This document shows positions 24,777 through 34,007 of a stretch of 45,574 nt of DNA, one piece after another; position 1 is the stretch's first letter, and each line of letters begins with the position of its first letter. The DNA comes from Candidatus Sulfopaludibacter sp. Lineage in GTDB: Bacteria; Acidobacteriota; Terriglobia; Bryobacterales; Bryobacteraceae. The notes below the pieces were generated by a model, which saw only the letters and a list, made by a program, of their open reading frames with translations, was not told where the DNA came from and searched no databases. Both the position numbers and the translations under genes were made by a program. The stretch is taken from the NCBI GenBank assembly GCA_031292755.1, contig JARLGM010000038.1, positions 1-45,574 of the forward strand, given 5' to 3'.

Positions 24777-26318
24777 TTACAGGTGGAACAGCTTTTCGAG
24801 AATTTCGATCTGCCGCTCCGCCTTGGCGGAGAAGTCTTTGGAGGCGGCGAGGTCCTTGGCTTCGAGCGCGTCAGCCGCGCCGCGGAGATAGGTGTCCATC
24901 AAGCCGGCCGGCCCGGTGTACTGCCCGCCGAGCCCGTAGCCCTGGGCGGCTTGCGATTGTTGCAGGCTCTGCATGCTGTTGTGCACGGTCGCGGCGCGGT
25001 TGCTGAGCAGGGTCAGCGCTTCGCGTGCCTTTTGCAGTTCGGCGCGGCTGGGCCCAGGGTCGGCCGCGGGAGCGGGCGGCTGAACGGCGGGCGATTGCGG
25101 GGCTTGCTGTGGCTGCTGCGGTTGCTGCTGCTGCGGTTGTGGTTGGGGCGGTGGCGAGGCCGGTTGACTCGGAATTTGCGCGGTCTGCCTGCGAACGGTC
25201 GCCGGCGCTTGCGCAGGCGGCCCCGAAGCAGGCGAGGAAACGGGCACGGACGCATGTTCGGCCGGAACGGAAGAGGGTACGGAAACGGGAGCGGAAGCCG
25301 CGGGCGCGGGAGCCGGGGGTTGCGCTGTTTCCGCCGGGGCGGACACCGGGTTCGCCGCTTTGATCCCCTTTCGCGGAGGAAGTTCGATAACGGCGACCAG
25401 CGCGACAACAGCAGCCACAGCGCCTATTGCCATCCACAGACCGCGCTTGCCGCGCTTGGGCGCCGCGGCCACCGCAGGCTGAGCGTCCAGCGTGGGAGCA
25501 GCGACCGCATTGGAGAGAGCGTTGCGAAATGCCTTGGCGGTCTGGAAACGCGCATCCGGCGCTTTCGCTACCGACATCAGAATGATGTCATTCAATGCCT
25601 GCGGCAGGCGCGGATCCAGAGTGACAGGGGGCGCCGGCGTTTTCTCCAGATGCGCGGACATGATGGCGAACTGGCTGTCCCCATCGAACGGCCGCTTGCC
25701 GGTGACCATCTCATAGAGCGACACCCCCACCGAATACAGGTCGGCGCGCGCGTCCAGGTTGGCCGAACCCTGGATCTGCTCGGGCGACATATAGTACAGC
25801 GAGCCCATCGTGGTGCCGGTCATGGTGAGCTTGTGATCGGACGACGCCTTGGCAATTCCAAAGTCCATCAGCTTGACCACTCCGTTCGGGGTGAGCATCA
25901 TGTTCGCCGGCTTGATATCGCGATGGATCACGCCGTGCGCGTGCGCGAAATCGAGCGCGTTCAGCACCTGGCCGATATAATCGACCGCCAAGGGGACGGG
26001 AATGGGACCCTGTTTGAGCCGCTGCTCCAGCGTCACGCCGTCCACAAACTCTATGAGCATGAGGAGCTGATTGTCCTGCCGGACGGCCGTATGCAGGGCG
26101 GCGATGTTGGGATGCTCCAGGCTGGCCTGCACCTTGATCTCGCGCAAAAAGCGGTCGGCCAGTTCGGGAGTGTTGGCCAGGTCCGGAAGCAGCAACTTCA
26201 TGGCTTCGACCCGGTCGGAAATCACGTTGCGGACCTTGTACACTTTGCCCATGCCGCCCGCGCCGAGAATCCCGATGATCTGGTAGTCGCCGAGCGTTGA
26301 GCCGATCTGAAGATCCAT
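24777..26318 (-). CDS. membrane Hanks-type Ser/Thr protein kinase
   Basis: A 513-residue receptor-like kinase. Kinase domain about residues 10-270: glycine loop GAGGMGKVY, Lys41 (EAMKLL), HRDIKPANM with Asp134, DFG at 152-154, and MSPEQIQG as the P+1 region. A single membrane helix at about 294-312 follows a basic stretch (PKRGKRG). The outside part is a long low-complexity linker very rich in Pro, Ala and Gln (about 320-435), then a helical tail (ELQKAREALTLLSNR). There are no PASTA repeats or other named sensor. Starts at 26318, 10 bases after the CsgG-like gene stop; the Sir2 gene follows 9 bases later. Input signal unknown. Confidence 0.88.
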   Translation of the reverse strand: MDLQIGSTLGDYQIIGILGAGGMGKVYKVRNVISDRVEAMKLLLPDLANTPELADRFLREIKVQASLEHPNIAALHTAVRQDNQLLMLIEFVDGVTLEQRLKQGPIPVPLAVDYIGQVLNALDFAHAHGVIHRDIKPANMMLTPNGVVKLMDFGIAKASSDHKLTMTGTTMGSLYYMSPEQIQGSANLDARADLYSVGVSLYEMVTGKRPFDGDSQFAIMSAHLEKTPAPPVTLDPRLPQALNDIILMSVAKAPDARFQTAKAFRNALSNAVAAPTLDAQPAVAAAPKRGKRGLWMAIGAVAAVVALVAVIELPPRKGIKAANPVSAPAETAQPPAPAPAASAPVSVPSSVPAEHASVPVSSPASGPPAQAPATVRRQTAQIPSQPASPPPQPQPQQQQPQQPQQAPQSPAVQPPAPAADPGPSRAELQKAREALTLLSNRAATVHNSMQSLQQSQAAQGYGLGGQYTGPAGLMDTYLRGAADALEAKDLAASKDFSAKAERQIEILEKLFHL

Positions 26319-26328
26319 GGGGCCCCTC

Positions 26329-27306
26329 CTACTTCGCGGTGGTCACGGTATCGTTGACCTGCGGTTTGCCTGTGCCGGTAAACTTGCCGGATGCCGAGCT
26401 TTCTTCCACCTCGGTGACGACCATCTGGCCGACCAGGTCTTCGATCATGCGCAACGTCTTGCCGGTGGTGGGGTCCTTGATGGGGCGCACCGGATGCTTA
26501 ACATCGAGCTTGTCGCCCACCTTGAGTCCGGCCCTGGAGCCGACATTGACGATGATGGTGCCATCGGGGGCGGCATCGGCCACCACGCCGCTGACCTGAA
26601 CCACCGTCGTGGGAAGCGTGGTAGCTTTGGCGTCCAGTTTGGAGCCCAGTTCGGTCACGGCCTTATTGGTGGCTTCGCCGATAATCGTGTTGGCGAAATT
26701 ACTGGCCTTCATATCGATGCCGGCGCCGCCCTCGGACCAGCCGCCGCCACCGGCGCCCAGCAGGCCGGCCCCCTTGCGGGTGGATTCGCCTTTTCCGCTG
26801 GCGCTGGCCAGAATCTCGGCGGTACTGGTGTCGATGAGGCGGGCTGTGATCTGCACGACGGCATTCGCCTCGGTCTTCTTGACGCCGCCGATGCCGAAGC
26901 GGCCCGTGACGCCGCCCAGGGCGCCGCCGCCCAAGCTGGTACTCTTATCGTCGCGGCCAAATTGGGTGATGCTTCCGATGATGATGCCGTCTACGCCGAG
27001 AATGCGGGCGATTTTCGCCGCGCTGGAAGCGTCCGCGCGATCGCTGTTGGAGAAGTTCTGTTCCTTGATGATCTTGTCGAGTTCCTTGCGTTCGATCACC
27101 GAGTACACCCCGTCTTGCACGAGCTTATCCACCAGCAGGTCGGCGATGCCGGCGCCGATGTCCTTGTTCGTGCCGAAGACCGCCTGAACGCTGGTCTGCA
27201 CGGTCGCATAATCAAAATTCATGACGGCAACGCGCTTCTTCTGCTGCCCTTGTGTGGAGGCACAAAGGGCGAAAAGTAGTACAAACGTCAATCTGAAACA
27301 ACGCAT
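26329..27306 (-). CDS. CsgG/HfaB-like outer-membrane assembly or curli-export protein
   Basis: A 325-residue exported protein with a signal peptide (MRCFRLTFVLLFALCAST). It resembles CsgG/HfaB: KKRVAVMNFDYATVQT, ADLLVDKLVQDGVYSVIER, LGVDGIIIGSITQFG, then IDTSTAEILASASGKGES. CsgG forms the outer-membrane channel for curli subunits; many bacterial relatives have no curli neighbours and are of unknown role, and none of csgA/B/E/F is here. The lipobox cysteine expected of CsgG is not convincing, so the protein may be periplasmic. The C-terminal third (AAPDGTIIVNVGSRAGLKVG, DKLDVKHPVRP) looks like a separate beta domain not found in CsgG. First gene of a unit with a kinase and a Sir2 deacylase. 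Confidence 0.7.
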   Translation of the reverse strand: MRCFRLTFVLLFALCASTQGQQKKRVAVMNFDYATVQTSVQAVFGTNKDIGAGIADLLVDKLVQDGVYSVIERKELDKIIKEQNFSNSDRADASSAAKIARILGVDGIIIGSITQFGRDDKSTSLGGGALGGVTGRFGIGGVKKTEANAVVQITARLIDTSTAEILASASGKGESTRKGAGLLGAGGGGWSEGGAGIDMKASNFANTIIGEATNKAVTELGSKLDAKATTLPTTVVQVSGVVADAAPDGTIIVNVGSRAGLKVGDKLDVKHPVRPIKDPTTGKTLRMIEDLVGQMVVTEVEESSASGKFTGTGKPQVNDTVTTAK

Positions 27307-27391
27307 ACGCAGGTACCCCTATCAGGACAACCATATTTTATGGGCGGCCCGGAGTCAACTCAGATGTCCGCGCGGGAGTACTGGCCAACGT

Positions 27392-28522
27392 CTATTCCAG
27401 CACGTGAATGTTCTTGCGGGCGCAGATTTCCTTCAGGATTTTGGGCCAAACGCTGACGGTGACCTCGCCCAGATGCGCTTTGCGCAGCAGCAGCATCAGG
27501 GTCCGCGCCTGGCCGATGCCTCCGCCGATGGAAAGCGGCACCTGGTTGTGGAGGATCGCCTGGTGGTACGGGTACTTGAGGAAATCGAGCTGGCCGGTCA
27601 GTTCGAGCTGCTTTTTCAGGCTGTCCCCATTGACCCGAATTCCCATGGACGACAGTTCATGGCGCCGCCGGGTGACGGGGTTCCAGACCAGAATATCGCC
27701 GTTGAGGCCATGGCACGGCCGGCCGTCAATGGAGCGCGTCTCGGTCACCCAATCGTCGTAATCGGCGGCGCGCATTTCGTGTGGATACCCGTCTTTCAGG
27801 GTCCATCCGATGCCGATGATGAACACCGCGCGGCATTGTTCCAGAACCGCCGTCTCGCGCTGCTTCCGGGGCAGGTCGGGGTACATGTCCAGGATGTCTT
27901 CGGCGTGGAGGAAGGTGAGGCGCTTGGGCAGATTAGGGTATTGGGACGTTTTGAGTTGCGGGAACAGATCCTGCAGAAACTCTTCGGCATCCACCAGCAC
28001 CTGCCAGATCGCCTGCACGGTATGCTTGAGGAACTCCAGGTCGCGATCGTAGAAGTGAATGGCCTGCTCCCAATCCCACTGATCCACGTAAGCGGAGTGG
28101 TCGTGGTCCAGGAAATAGTCTTTGCGCACCGCGCGCATGTCGGTGCACAAGCCCTCTCCGGCCTGGAGGTCGAAGCGCTTCAGCGCCAGGCGCTTCCACT
28201 TGGTGGCGGCCTGCACGATCTGCGCAACCACCGGATGCTTGTCGCGATCGTTAGAGATATGAAATTGCACCGGGGTGCGTGAGCCGTCGCGGTCCAGGTA
28301 ATCGTTGACTCCGCTTTCGGAGTCGACGATCAGTGGTACGGTGGCCATCATCAGGTTGAGGTCTTTGCACAAGTGTTTTTCGATGAAATTTTTGGCGGCA
28401 AAAATAGCCTTCTGAGTATCCTTCGGACTCAGCAGGGAGATGTAGTCCTGAGGCAGGATTTTCTCCAACTCCTCGTAGTCGCCAATCCCGGGACCTGCCA
28501 GGTCCGCACGTTTGTCGAACAT
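27392..28522 (-). CDS. asnA: aspartate-ammonia ligase (asparagine synthetase A type)
   Basis: A 376-residue enzyme of the class II aminoacyl-tRNA synthetase-like fold that makes asparagine from aspartate, ammonia and ATP. Family stretches visible are LLSPKDTQKAIFAAKNFIE, the aspartate/AMP region PVQFHISNDRDKHPVVAQIVQA, KRLALKRF and the C-terminal PLSIGGGIGQARTLMLLL motif 3. It is longer than E. coli AsnA (330 residues), as in several other phyla. The start is ATG at 28522 with AGAGG 8 bases upstream; a GTG three codons earlier is less likely. Monocistronic. It shows ammonia-dependent asparagine synthesis, often used where tRNA-dependent routes are absent. Confidence 0.9.
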   Translation of the reverse strand: MFDKRADLAGPGIGDYEELEKILPQDYISLLSPKDTQKAIFAAKNFIEKHLCKDLNLMMATVPLIVDSESGVNDYLDRDGSRTPVQFHISNDRDKHPVVAQIVQAATKWKRLALKRFDLQAGEGLCTDMRAVRKDYFLDHDHSAYVDQWDWEQAIHFYDRDLEFLKHTVQAIWQVLVDAEEFLQDLFPQLKTSQYPNLPKRLTFLHAEDILDMYPDLPRKQRETAVLEQCRAVFIIGIGWTLKDGYPHEMRAADYDDWVTETRSIDGRPCHGLNGDILVWNPVTRRRHELSSMGIRVNGDSLKKQLELTGQLDFLKYPYHQAILHNQVPLSIGGGIGQARTLMLLLRKAHLGEVTVSVWPKILKEICARKNIHVLE

Positions 28523-28623
28523 GAGTTTCACCTCTGGTTATCTACTATATGCCTGAGCACCACTAAAAGGTAGGGGGTAGTTGAGGGTGGCCAGCGTAAC
28601 ATACGATGAAACAAGGAGTCTGG

Positions 28624-28914
28624 ATGAACGCGCCGGAACAACCGCCGGATTTTTTGCGCCTTTACAGACGAGCTTTCGCGGAATACGGCGCTCGGGCTCT
28701 CTGGAATAAGCGGCTTCTGGACGCGCCGACACCGGCAGGTGCTCTGGTAGTGGCGCGAGCGCTCCGCATTGAAGGAGATCGTGCTGCGCGCTGGTTGGCG
28801 GAGGAGATCGAGCAGGCTTGCCGTGCCGTTATCGTAAGATTCAGACTGACATTCTCCGGCTGCTCGCTTCGCGCCGGGACCCGGAAAGTTACGTGGCTGG
28901 CGCAACTCCCCTGA
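28624..28914 (+). CDS. putative antitoxin-like partner of the AbiEii-type gene
   Basis: A 96-codon frame. The first 65 residues look like a small conserved protein that accompanies AbiEii-type nucleotidyltransferases: DFLRLYRRAFAEYGARALWNK, TPAGALVVARALRIEGD and ARWLAEEIEQACRA. After that motif, where relatives usually stop, the frame runs on for about 30 residues of unlike sequence and overlaps the toxin frame by 97 bases. This may reflect a lost stop codon or an indel. ATG at 28624 has AAGGAG 5 bases before it. I call it an antitoxin by position and resemblance only. Confidence 0.55.
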   Translation: MNAPEQPPDFLRLYRRAFAEYGARALWNKRLLDAPTPAGALVVARALRIEGDRAARWLAEEIEQACRAVIVRFRLTFSGCSLRAGTRKVTWLAQLP

Positions 28915-29519
28915 ATCGGGATGCGCTAAGGTATTCCGACGACATCGATGTTTTCCACGACCGCGAGGAACGGGTCGCTGTGTCGGCATTGGGCGACGGA
29001 GAAACACTCGCGGCCGCCGGGTATCTTGTTTCCTGGCTTCGCCGGCAGCCTCTGATCTACACCGCCCAAGTAACGCAAGGGGATCGCAGTACCCGGCTGG
29101 AATGGGTTGCGGACAGCGATTTTCGATTTTTCCCGACCGTGCGGGATGAAGTCTTCGGATACATCATTCATCCGGTCGACCTGGCTTTGAGCAAAGTCAT
29201 GGCTGCCGCCGGACGGCGTGAGGTCCGCGACCTTGTGGCCGCCGACTGGCGCGCTCTGTCGACCAGCGAACCGCTTGACCCAAGAGACATCACATTGCGG
29301 TTACGCGCCGCGCTGGACCAGGCCGAAGTATTCGTAACTCAGATGCCGACCGGCAGAATGGGACTGCTGTTCCTGGAGAACGGCCATGTGGTGCAACCCG
29401 ACCCCGAACGCTTGACGGACTATCAAACCCACGCCGGGCAACGCCGGGGACAATGGCCGAGCAGCACCGAAATCGCCGCAGCGATGTTGGAGCACTATAA
29501 GAAACCGCCCGCCCTTTAG
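28818..29519 (+). CDS. AbiEii/AbiGii-type nucleotidyltransferase toxin, shortened
   Basis: A 233-residue protein of the AbiEii/AbiGii nucleotidyltransferase family. Family markers are IQTDILRLLASRRDPES, YVAGATPLNRDALRYSDDIDVFHDREE (two catalytic-type Asp), LEWVADSDFRFFP and the C-terminal VVQPDPERLTDYQTHAGQRRGQWPS. The first likely start is TTG at 28818, inside the upstream frame. From memory of relatives there should be about 50 more residues between AAAGRREVRDLV and AADWRALS, so the gene seems to carry an internal in-frame deletion. This and the altered partner suggest decay; toxicity is doubtful. It faces the GH38 gene across a strong hairpin. Confidence 0.65.
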   Translation: MPCRYRKIQTDILRLLASRRDPESYVAGATPLNRDALRYSDDIDVFHDREERVAVSALGDGETLAAAGYLVSWLRRQPLIYTAQVTQGDRSTRLEWVADSDFRFFPTVRDEVFGYIIHPVDLALSKVMAAAGRREVRDLVAADWRALSTSEPLDPRDITLRLRAALDQAEVFVTQMPTGRMGLLFLENGHVVQPDPERLTDYQTHAGQRRGQWPSSTEIAAAMLEHYKKPPAL

Positions 29520-29580
29520 GCCGGGGCCATGAGCCTACTGGGAATCCGCCGCCGTGTCCTTGACACTTTCGGCAAAGCGA

Positions 29581-29612
29581 ACGGGGCCGTGTTGCGCAAA
29601 CACAGGCCCCGT
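29581..29612. terminator. strong hairpin between convergent genes
   Basis: ACGGGGCC (29581-29588) pairs with GGCCCCGT (29605-29612), and GTGTT/AACAC extends the stem to about 13 bp with one bulged base and a 5-base loop. It lies between the ends of the AbiEii-type and GH38 genes. There is no long T-run, but the stem is strong enough to work for both strands. Confidence 0.55.
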
Positions 29613-29656
29613 GAACGAAAACACACAATCGAAGGGAGCAGGCCGGGAGGCCCACT

Positions 29657-32600
29657 CTACTTCTGCGCGATGGTAGTAGCCGTCCGTTCCAGCGTGTCGT
29701 AGAGCGGCTGCACGGCGACCACCGCCGGAGCTTCCTCCGCCACGGAAACGGCCAGGATGCGGATTTTGTCGTTGTTGGGCAGCGTCAGCGTCCTGGCACC
29801 CGCGGGTACATCCAGCGGGTACGCGAAGACGTAGGAATAGGAGTAGTCCACGTTGGCGCCGGCGGCGTCATGATGGTGCGAGCAGAACCAGGCCACGTCG
29901 GCGCGCTTGGTGAAGCCCGGCTGGATGCTGACCAGCTTGCCATACTGGTCGCGGCGTGTTCTGGGGGCGGTTCCGGGCGGCAGAGCGGGAGCGCCCGGCC
30001 GCTGCGGGATCGGTGTTTCGGTGGCTTCCCAAACGCGATTGTCCCACTGGCCGATGAAGCCGGTCCAGTTCTGCACCTTCAGCTCCGAGGCACGGTCGCC
30101 GACCTTGAATGTGGCGGTTTGATCGCCATCGGCGGCGGCCAGAACGTACACCCGGTTGAATTTGCCGGCCGGAAGGTCGATGGTCTGGCCTTTCGCCGTC
30201 ACCGCATTGGGCACTCCGGTTTTGGCCGGTCCCAAATGGAACTGCACGCCGCGATAAGCCAATTGGGCGGGCAGCATCTCCGCCGGAATGGTCTCGCCTT
30301 TGGCATCGAAGCCGCCGGTGGACTTGGTTTCGTCGGTGCTGGCAACGGCGGCGTCGTAGGTCAGCGGCAGGGGTTTGGAATCCACGGCCGCCAATTTCGC
30401 CGGCGGCGCGCCAAGCTTCACCGCGAAGGTGCGCGGCTGGAAGGCGGTGAAAGAGGTCGCTAACTTGCCACCCACAACGGACGCGGGACCCACCGGCTCC
30501 TCGGCGCCGTTGATCTCCCGGGCGGCGGCGATCTGGGCGGCGAAGCTAACCTGAACGTTGGGCGCAGGCTTGCCGTCGAGCTCGACCATGCGGATCACCA
30601 CTTCGTCGCTCTGTTCGGCCTTCTTGAGAGCCAGTATGCGAATGCGGCTGTTGTTGATGGAGACCAGCGAGAACTCCTTCTTCAGGGCGCCGGCATGCTT
30701 GGCTGTCTCGAAGGCCACCAGCGGAGTATTCAAACGATAGCCCTGCCAATCGGTCTGCGCGGTACGGAAATCACCGGCGTGGCCGGCCAACCCGAACACG
30801 AATTCATGATGGCCCCAATCCTGCGAACCCTGGTCGGCGTAGCCGCCGCGCGTTCCGGGCGTGCGCAGCAGAGTGAGACGCAGCGCGTTGTCGGCCGGTT
30901 TATCGGAAGCGTTCTTGCAATCGGTGAGGAGCGTGACGCCATAAGAGCCGCTCTTATCGGTCAAATCGACCCACTGGTGGCTGGCCACTTCGAACTGCCG
31001 GTCGTTTTCATTGGGCCGTTCGATGGTGCCGATGTCCCAATTGTAGGTCGCGTTGGGATTGGATGCGGTGAGCGGGAAGGTGGCTTTCAGGTTGGCCTCT
31101 TTGGAGTGCCAGTCGATCACGTTGCCGACCTCGACGCGATTGCCGGCATCGCCCGCGGAGAGCCGCACGGTCTGCACGAATTTGGAATCTTCGGCCTCGC
31201 GGCTGATTTCCAGAGCTACGCGCACCGGGCCGTTTTCCACCACCCGGATCCTGGCAGGGCCGCCGACGATGGTACGCGGGGCCGCGGTCTCCTGGTCGAA
31301 ATCCATGTTCCAGGCGGGCCAGTTGCGCGGGTTATCGGTGAGCAGCACCAGGCGAATGGGCGAGCTGAGCAGTTCCTTCTTAACGAGCTTGTCGAAGACG
31401 CTGGTGATGTCGCCGCTCTGGTTCACCTTGAGGCTGTAACGGGCGTTTTCGAGGGTTCCATCGGCAGCCTTGAGGCTGGTCTTTTCGTTGGACGAACCCG
31501 GCTGAACGTCATAGACCGAGTAGCCGACGGCCGGGACCTTGGCCAGAAACAGCACTTTGCCATCGGCGAGCTGCGCGGGAACGTCCTTGCCGTCCGGTCC
31601 GCTGACGCGCACGCCAGTTGCGCCGGCGGGCAGGCTGACCTTTGCTTCCACCACATCTTCCCGGCTGATGTTAAGCGAATTGTAGACCACCACGGGAATA
31701 CCTTTGGTCTGGGTGTTCAAGCCGGAGGCCACCGCTTCGGTGGCGTTGGTGAGCACGCCGGCGAACTGATTGAGGGCCAGTATCTGATCGTTCCAGGCAT
31801 ACTCGTAAGCCAGCGGAGTGGAGGTGCCGGGGATGATGTCGTGGAACTGCCCGCCCATCACCAGGGTCCAGGCATCGGTGAGGCGCTGCAAGGGATAGGG
31901 ACGGGCGCCGAGCCACTCAGCGGCCACGGAGGCTTTCTCCGCGGCATCGGCCAGAATTTCGTTCTTGCGATTCCAGCGCTTCATGTACGTCTCGCTGGTG
32001 AGCGAACCGGCCGAGTGATTGATCAGTTCCAGGTCGCCTTTGTACTTGGGGAACCTGGAGGTCTGCTCCGGCTTGATATCCAGGAACATCTGTTCGCTGG
32101 TGGCGGAGAGAATCTTCACCGGCCCATCGCCGACCGTGACTTCCGGCGCCGGCGCCGCCTGCGCTTGTGGAGCTTGCCCGCCGCGTCCGCCGCGTCCGCC
32201 GAACGGATTGGGTTGCGGAACGCGGCGCTGCGTCACGATCGCCTCCATCAGTTTGACGGAGTCTTCGGTGGGCGATCCGCCCACATCGCCGGTTCCATAG
32301 TAATGATAGTCGGCGTAAATTCCGGTCAAATCGCCGTTGATTTTGGTGCGCAGGGTCCAATCATCGAGCGGGGGACGTCCGCGCCCGGCCATCTGTCGCT
32401 GCTGCGGCGACATGGCGGCCAATTGTTCCGGTGTGAAGGTGGGCGGCGCGGGCGGAGCCGGAGGCGCTTTGCTGATGTCGTAGGTCACGCTGCCGCCGTA
32501 GTTGCCCGGGTTGAGCGCGGCTACAACGGTGCGTCCATCGGTGCCTTCCCAGAGTCCGACGTTGAACGGAATGCCTTCGGGCGTTTTTTCCGGAGAATCC

Positions 32601-33172
32601 GGTCCGCCGACGTGCGGCGCCGGCTGCCATCCGGAAGACAGTTTCTGGGTGGAGAAGCCCTTGATGCCTACGTGCGCCAGAATGCTGGGCAGCGAGGCCG
32701 GGAAGCCGAAGCAATCCGGCAGCATGAATTCCGCGCTGGTCTTGCCGAAATCTTTGCGGAAATACGCCTTGCCGTAGAGAATCTGGCGGATGATGGATTC
32801 GGCGTTGGGCGAATTCACATCGTTCTCTTCCATGGAAGATCCGGCGGGAAACCACTGGCCCGAGGCGACGTACTTCTTCACCCTTTCGTAATCGGCCGGG
32901 TAGTATTCTTTCATCATGCGGTAGCGATTGGCGCCGCTGAAGTTGAAAACGTAATGCGGGTACTTTTCGAACAGCGCGAAGTTGTCCCGCATGGTATTCC
33001 GAATGTACGTGCCGATGGTGGTGGGATACTCCCAACGCCATTGGGTATCCAGGTGAGCGTAACCGACCACGTACACGGTGGGCTGCTTGGTGAGATCCGG
33101 AGTTTCCGGCTTCGTGGTCTGGGCCGCTGCCACACCGAGCAGGGCCAGACAGAGTAATAGGCTTCGTCGCAT
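29657..33172 (-). CDS. exported GH38 alpha-mannosidase
   Basis: A 1171-residue exported glycoside hydrolase. Signal peptide at 1-18 (RRSLLLCLALLGVAAAQ). The GH38 domain begins at once: zinc ligands H40 and D42 (YAHLDTQWRW), then the nucleophile Asp153 in LPDCFGFPASLP, and later mid-domain and beta-sandwich parts. GH38 enzymes cleave alpha-mannosyl bonds with zinc in the active site and are usually retaining. At residues about 318-345 there is a low-complexity insert (FGGRGGRGGQAP) inside the catalytic half. ATG at 33172 is preceded by GAGG 5 bases away. Likely secreted or periplasmic, acting on mannan-type glycans. It ends facing the AbiEii-type gene. Confidence 0.88.
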   Translation of the reverse strand: MRRSLLLCLALLGVAAAQTTKPETPDLTKQPTVYVVGYAHLDTQWRWEYPTTIGTYIRNTMRDNFALFEKYPHYVFNFSGANRYRMMKEYYPADYERVKKYVASGQWFPAGSSMEENDVNSPNAESIIRQILYGKAYFRKDFGKTSAEFMLPDCFGFPASLPSILAHVGIKGFSTQKLSSGWQPAPHVGGPDSPEKTPEGIPFNVGLWEGTDGRTVVAALNPGNYGGSVTYDISKAPPAPPAPPTFTPEQLAAMSPQQRQMAGRGRPPLDDWTLRTKINGDLTGIYADYHYYGTGDVGGSPTEDSVKLMEAIVTQRRVPQPNPFGGRGGRGGQAPQAQAAPAPEVTVGDGPVKILSATSEQMFLDIKPEQTSRFPKYKGDLELINHSAGSLTSETYMKRWNRKNEILADAAEKASVAAEWLGARPYPLQRLTDAWTLVMGGQFHDIIPGTSTPLAYEYAWNDQILALNQFAGVLTNATEAVASGLNTQTKGIPVVVYNSLNISREDVVEAKVSLPAGATGVRVSGPDGKDVPAQLADGKVLFLAKVPAVGYSVYDVQPGSSNEKTSLKAADGTLENARYSLKVNQSGDITSVFDKLVKKELLSSPIRLVLLTDNPRNWPAWNMDFDQETAAPRTIVGGPARIRVVENGPVRVALEISREAEDSKFVQTVRLSAGDAGNRVEVGNVIDWHSKEANLKATFPLTASNPNATYNWDIGTIERPNENDRQFEVASHQWVDLTDKSGSYGVTLLTDCKNASDKPADNALRLTLLRTPGTRGGYADQGSQDWGHHEFVFGLAGHAGDFRTAQTDWQGYRLNTPLVAFETAKHAGALKKEFSLVSINNSRIRILALKKAEQSDEVVIRMVELDGKPAPNVQVSFAAQIAAAREINGAEEPVGPASVVGGKLATSFTAFQPRTFAVKLGAPPAKLAAVDSKPLPLTYDAAVASTDETKSTGGFDAKGETIPAEMLPAQLAYRGVQFHLGPAKTGVPNAVTAKGQTIDLPAGKFNRVYVLAAADGDQTATFKVGDRASELKVQNWTGFIGQWDNRVWEATETPIPQRPGAPALPPGTAPRTRRDQYGKLVSIQPGFTKRADVAWFCSHHHDAAGANVDYSYSYVFAYPLDVPAGARTLTLPNNDKIRILAVSVAEEAPAVVAVQPLYDTLERTATTIAQK

Positions 33173-33217
33173 GAGCACCTCGTAAACGATCAGACTAGCG
33201 CACGGCGCGGCGGATGT

Positions 33218-33805
33218 CTAAGGTATAGAGGCCTGAAAGTCCTGTATGAGAGCAGGGTCCGGCGGAGGCGCCGGGGGGATGGGGCGATCCCATTCGCGGG
33301 GTGCGCGGAACGAAGCCAATTCTTCAGCTTCGGTTGTAGATTGTGGTGGTTGCGCGGCCTCCTGGAGGCGTTCGAGTTCGGCTTTGGCTTCCTTATACGC
33401 TTTTTCCGCGGCGGAAATCTGACGGCGCAGGCGCATAAAGATGGGGCTGGCGTGGGAGAAGGCTTCGCCGAGTGGCAGGCCCGAAGAAGGGCCGGCCTGC
33501 GTGGCGTAATATTCCCAGAGTTGGGCTTCGACGCGGAAGAGGCGGCGGAGGAGCCATTCGTTGCGGATGAGGCAATCCATCTGGAAGCGCTGCTCGGGGG
33601 TGGTGGGTGCGAAGCGGGCGACGTATTCGGATTGCAGGCGCGCGAATTCCTCGGGAGATTCGCCGGGGACGGATTGCGATTGGGCATCGAGGCCGGATTG
33701 GAGAGGCGGCGTGACGGGCGACAAGTTGCGCTCCGGGCCAGCGGCAGGCCCAGTGGTGAGCTGAGTATTGCGGCGGTTGTCCCGGCGTTGTTTACGGGTG
33801 GACAT
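33218..33805 (-). CDS. lineage-type conserved protein, function unknown
   Basis: A 195-residue protein of a type repeatedly seen in Acidobacteria. N-terminus is basic and disordered (STRKQRRDNRRNTQLTTGPA), then a helical central region (FARLQSEYVARFAPTTPEQR, FQMDCLIRNEWLLRRLFRVE) and a C-terminal coiled-coil-like stretch (ISAAEKAYKEAKAELERL). Relatives often start with an NRRN...TGP peptide, as here. No enzymatic or DNA-binding motif is visible. ATG at 33805 has GGAAAGGG upstream; a second in-frame ATG at 33826 is less likely. It may be a single gene, with a 202-base gap to the next gene leftwards of it on the same strand. Confidence 0.6.
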   Translation of the reverse strand: MSTRKQRRDNRRNTQLTTGPAAGPERNLSPVTPPLQSGLDAQSQSVPGESPEEFARLQSEYVARFAPTTPEQRFQMDCLIRNEWLLRRLFRVEAQLWEYYATQAGPSSGLPLGEAFSHASPIFMRLRRQISAAEKAYKEAKAELERLQEAAQPPQSTTEAEELASFRAPREWDRPIPPAPPPDPALIQDFQASIP

Positions 33806-34007
33806 GTTTTCCCTTTCCACGCTCACGGTAGCAACGCGGCAGGCTGGAGTCTGAAATTCGGTGGTGTAAGTGGCTTTGGTATGAACAGAAATATTGTTTC
33901 GAGAGGTGTCAATGAAATGAGAAGCGGGCGCGGGTTCTGGACGCGGAGGCGCGAAGTCGCGGAGGAAGACGCTGAGGACGGAACGATATCCAAGCGAAAT
34001 AGGACTT

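Noticed and set aside
24087..26300. 737-codon plus-strand frame opposite the Sir2 and kinase genes
   Set aside because: Antisense of two clear protein families; glycine- and arginine-rich composition fits a shadow frame.
30695..33157. 820-codon plus-strand frame opposite the GH38 gene
   Set aside because: Antisense to a gene with intact GH38 catalytic motifs; no family resemblance.
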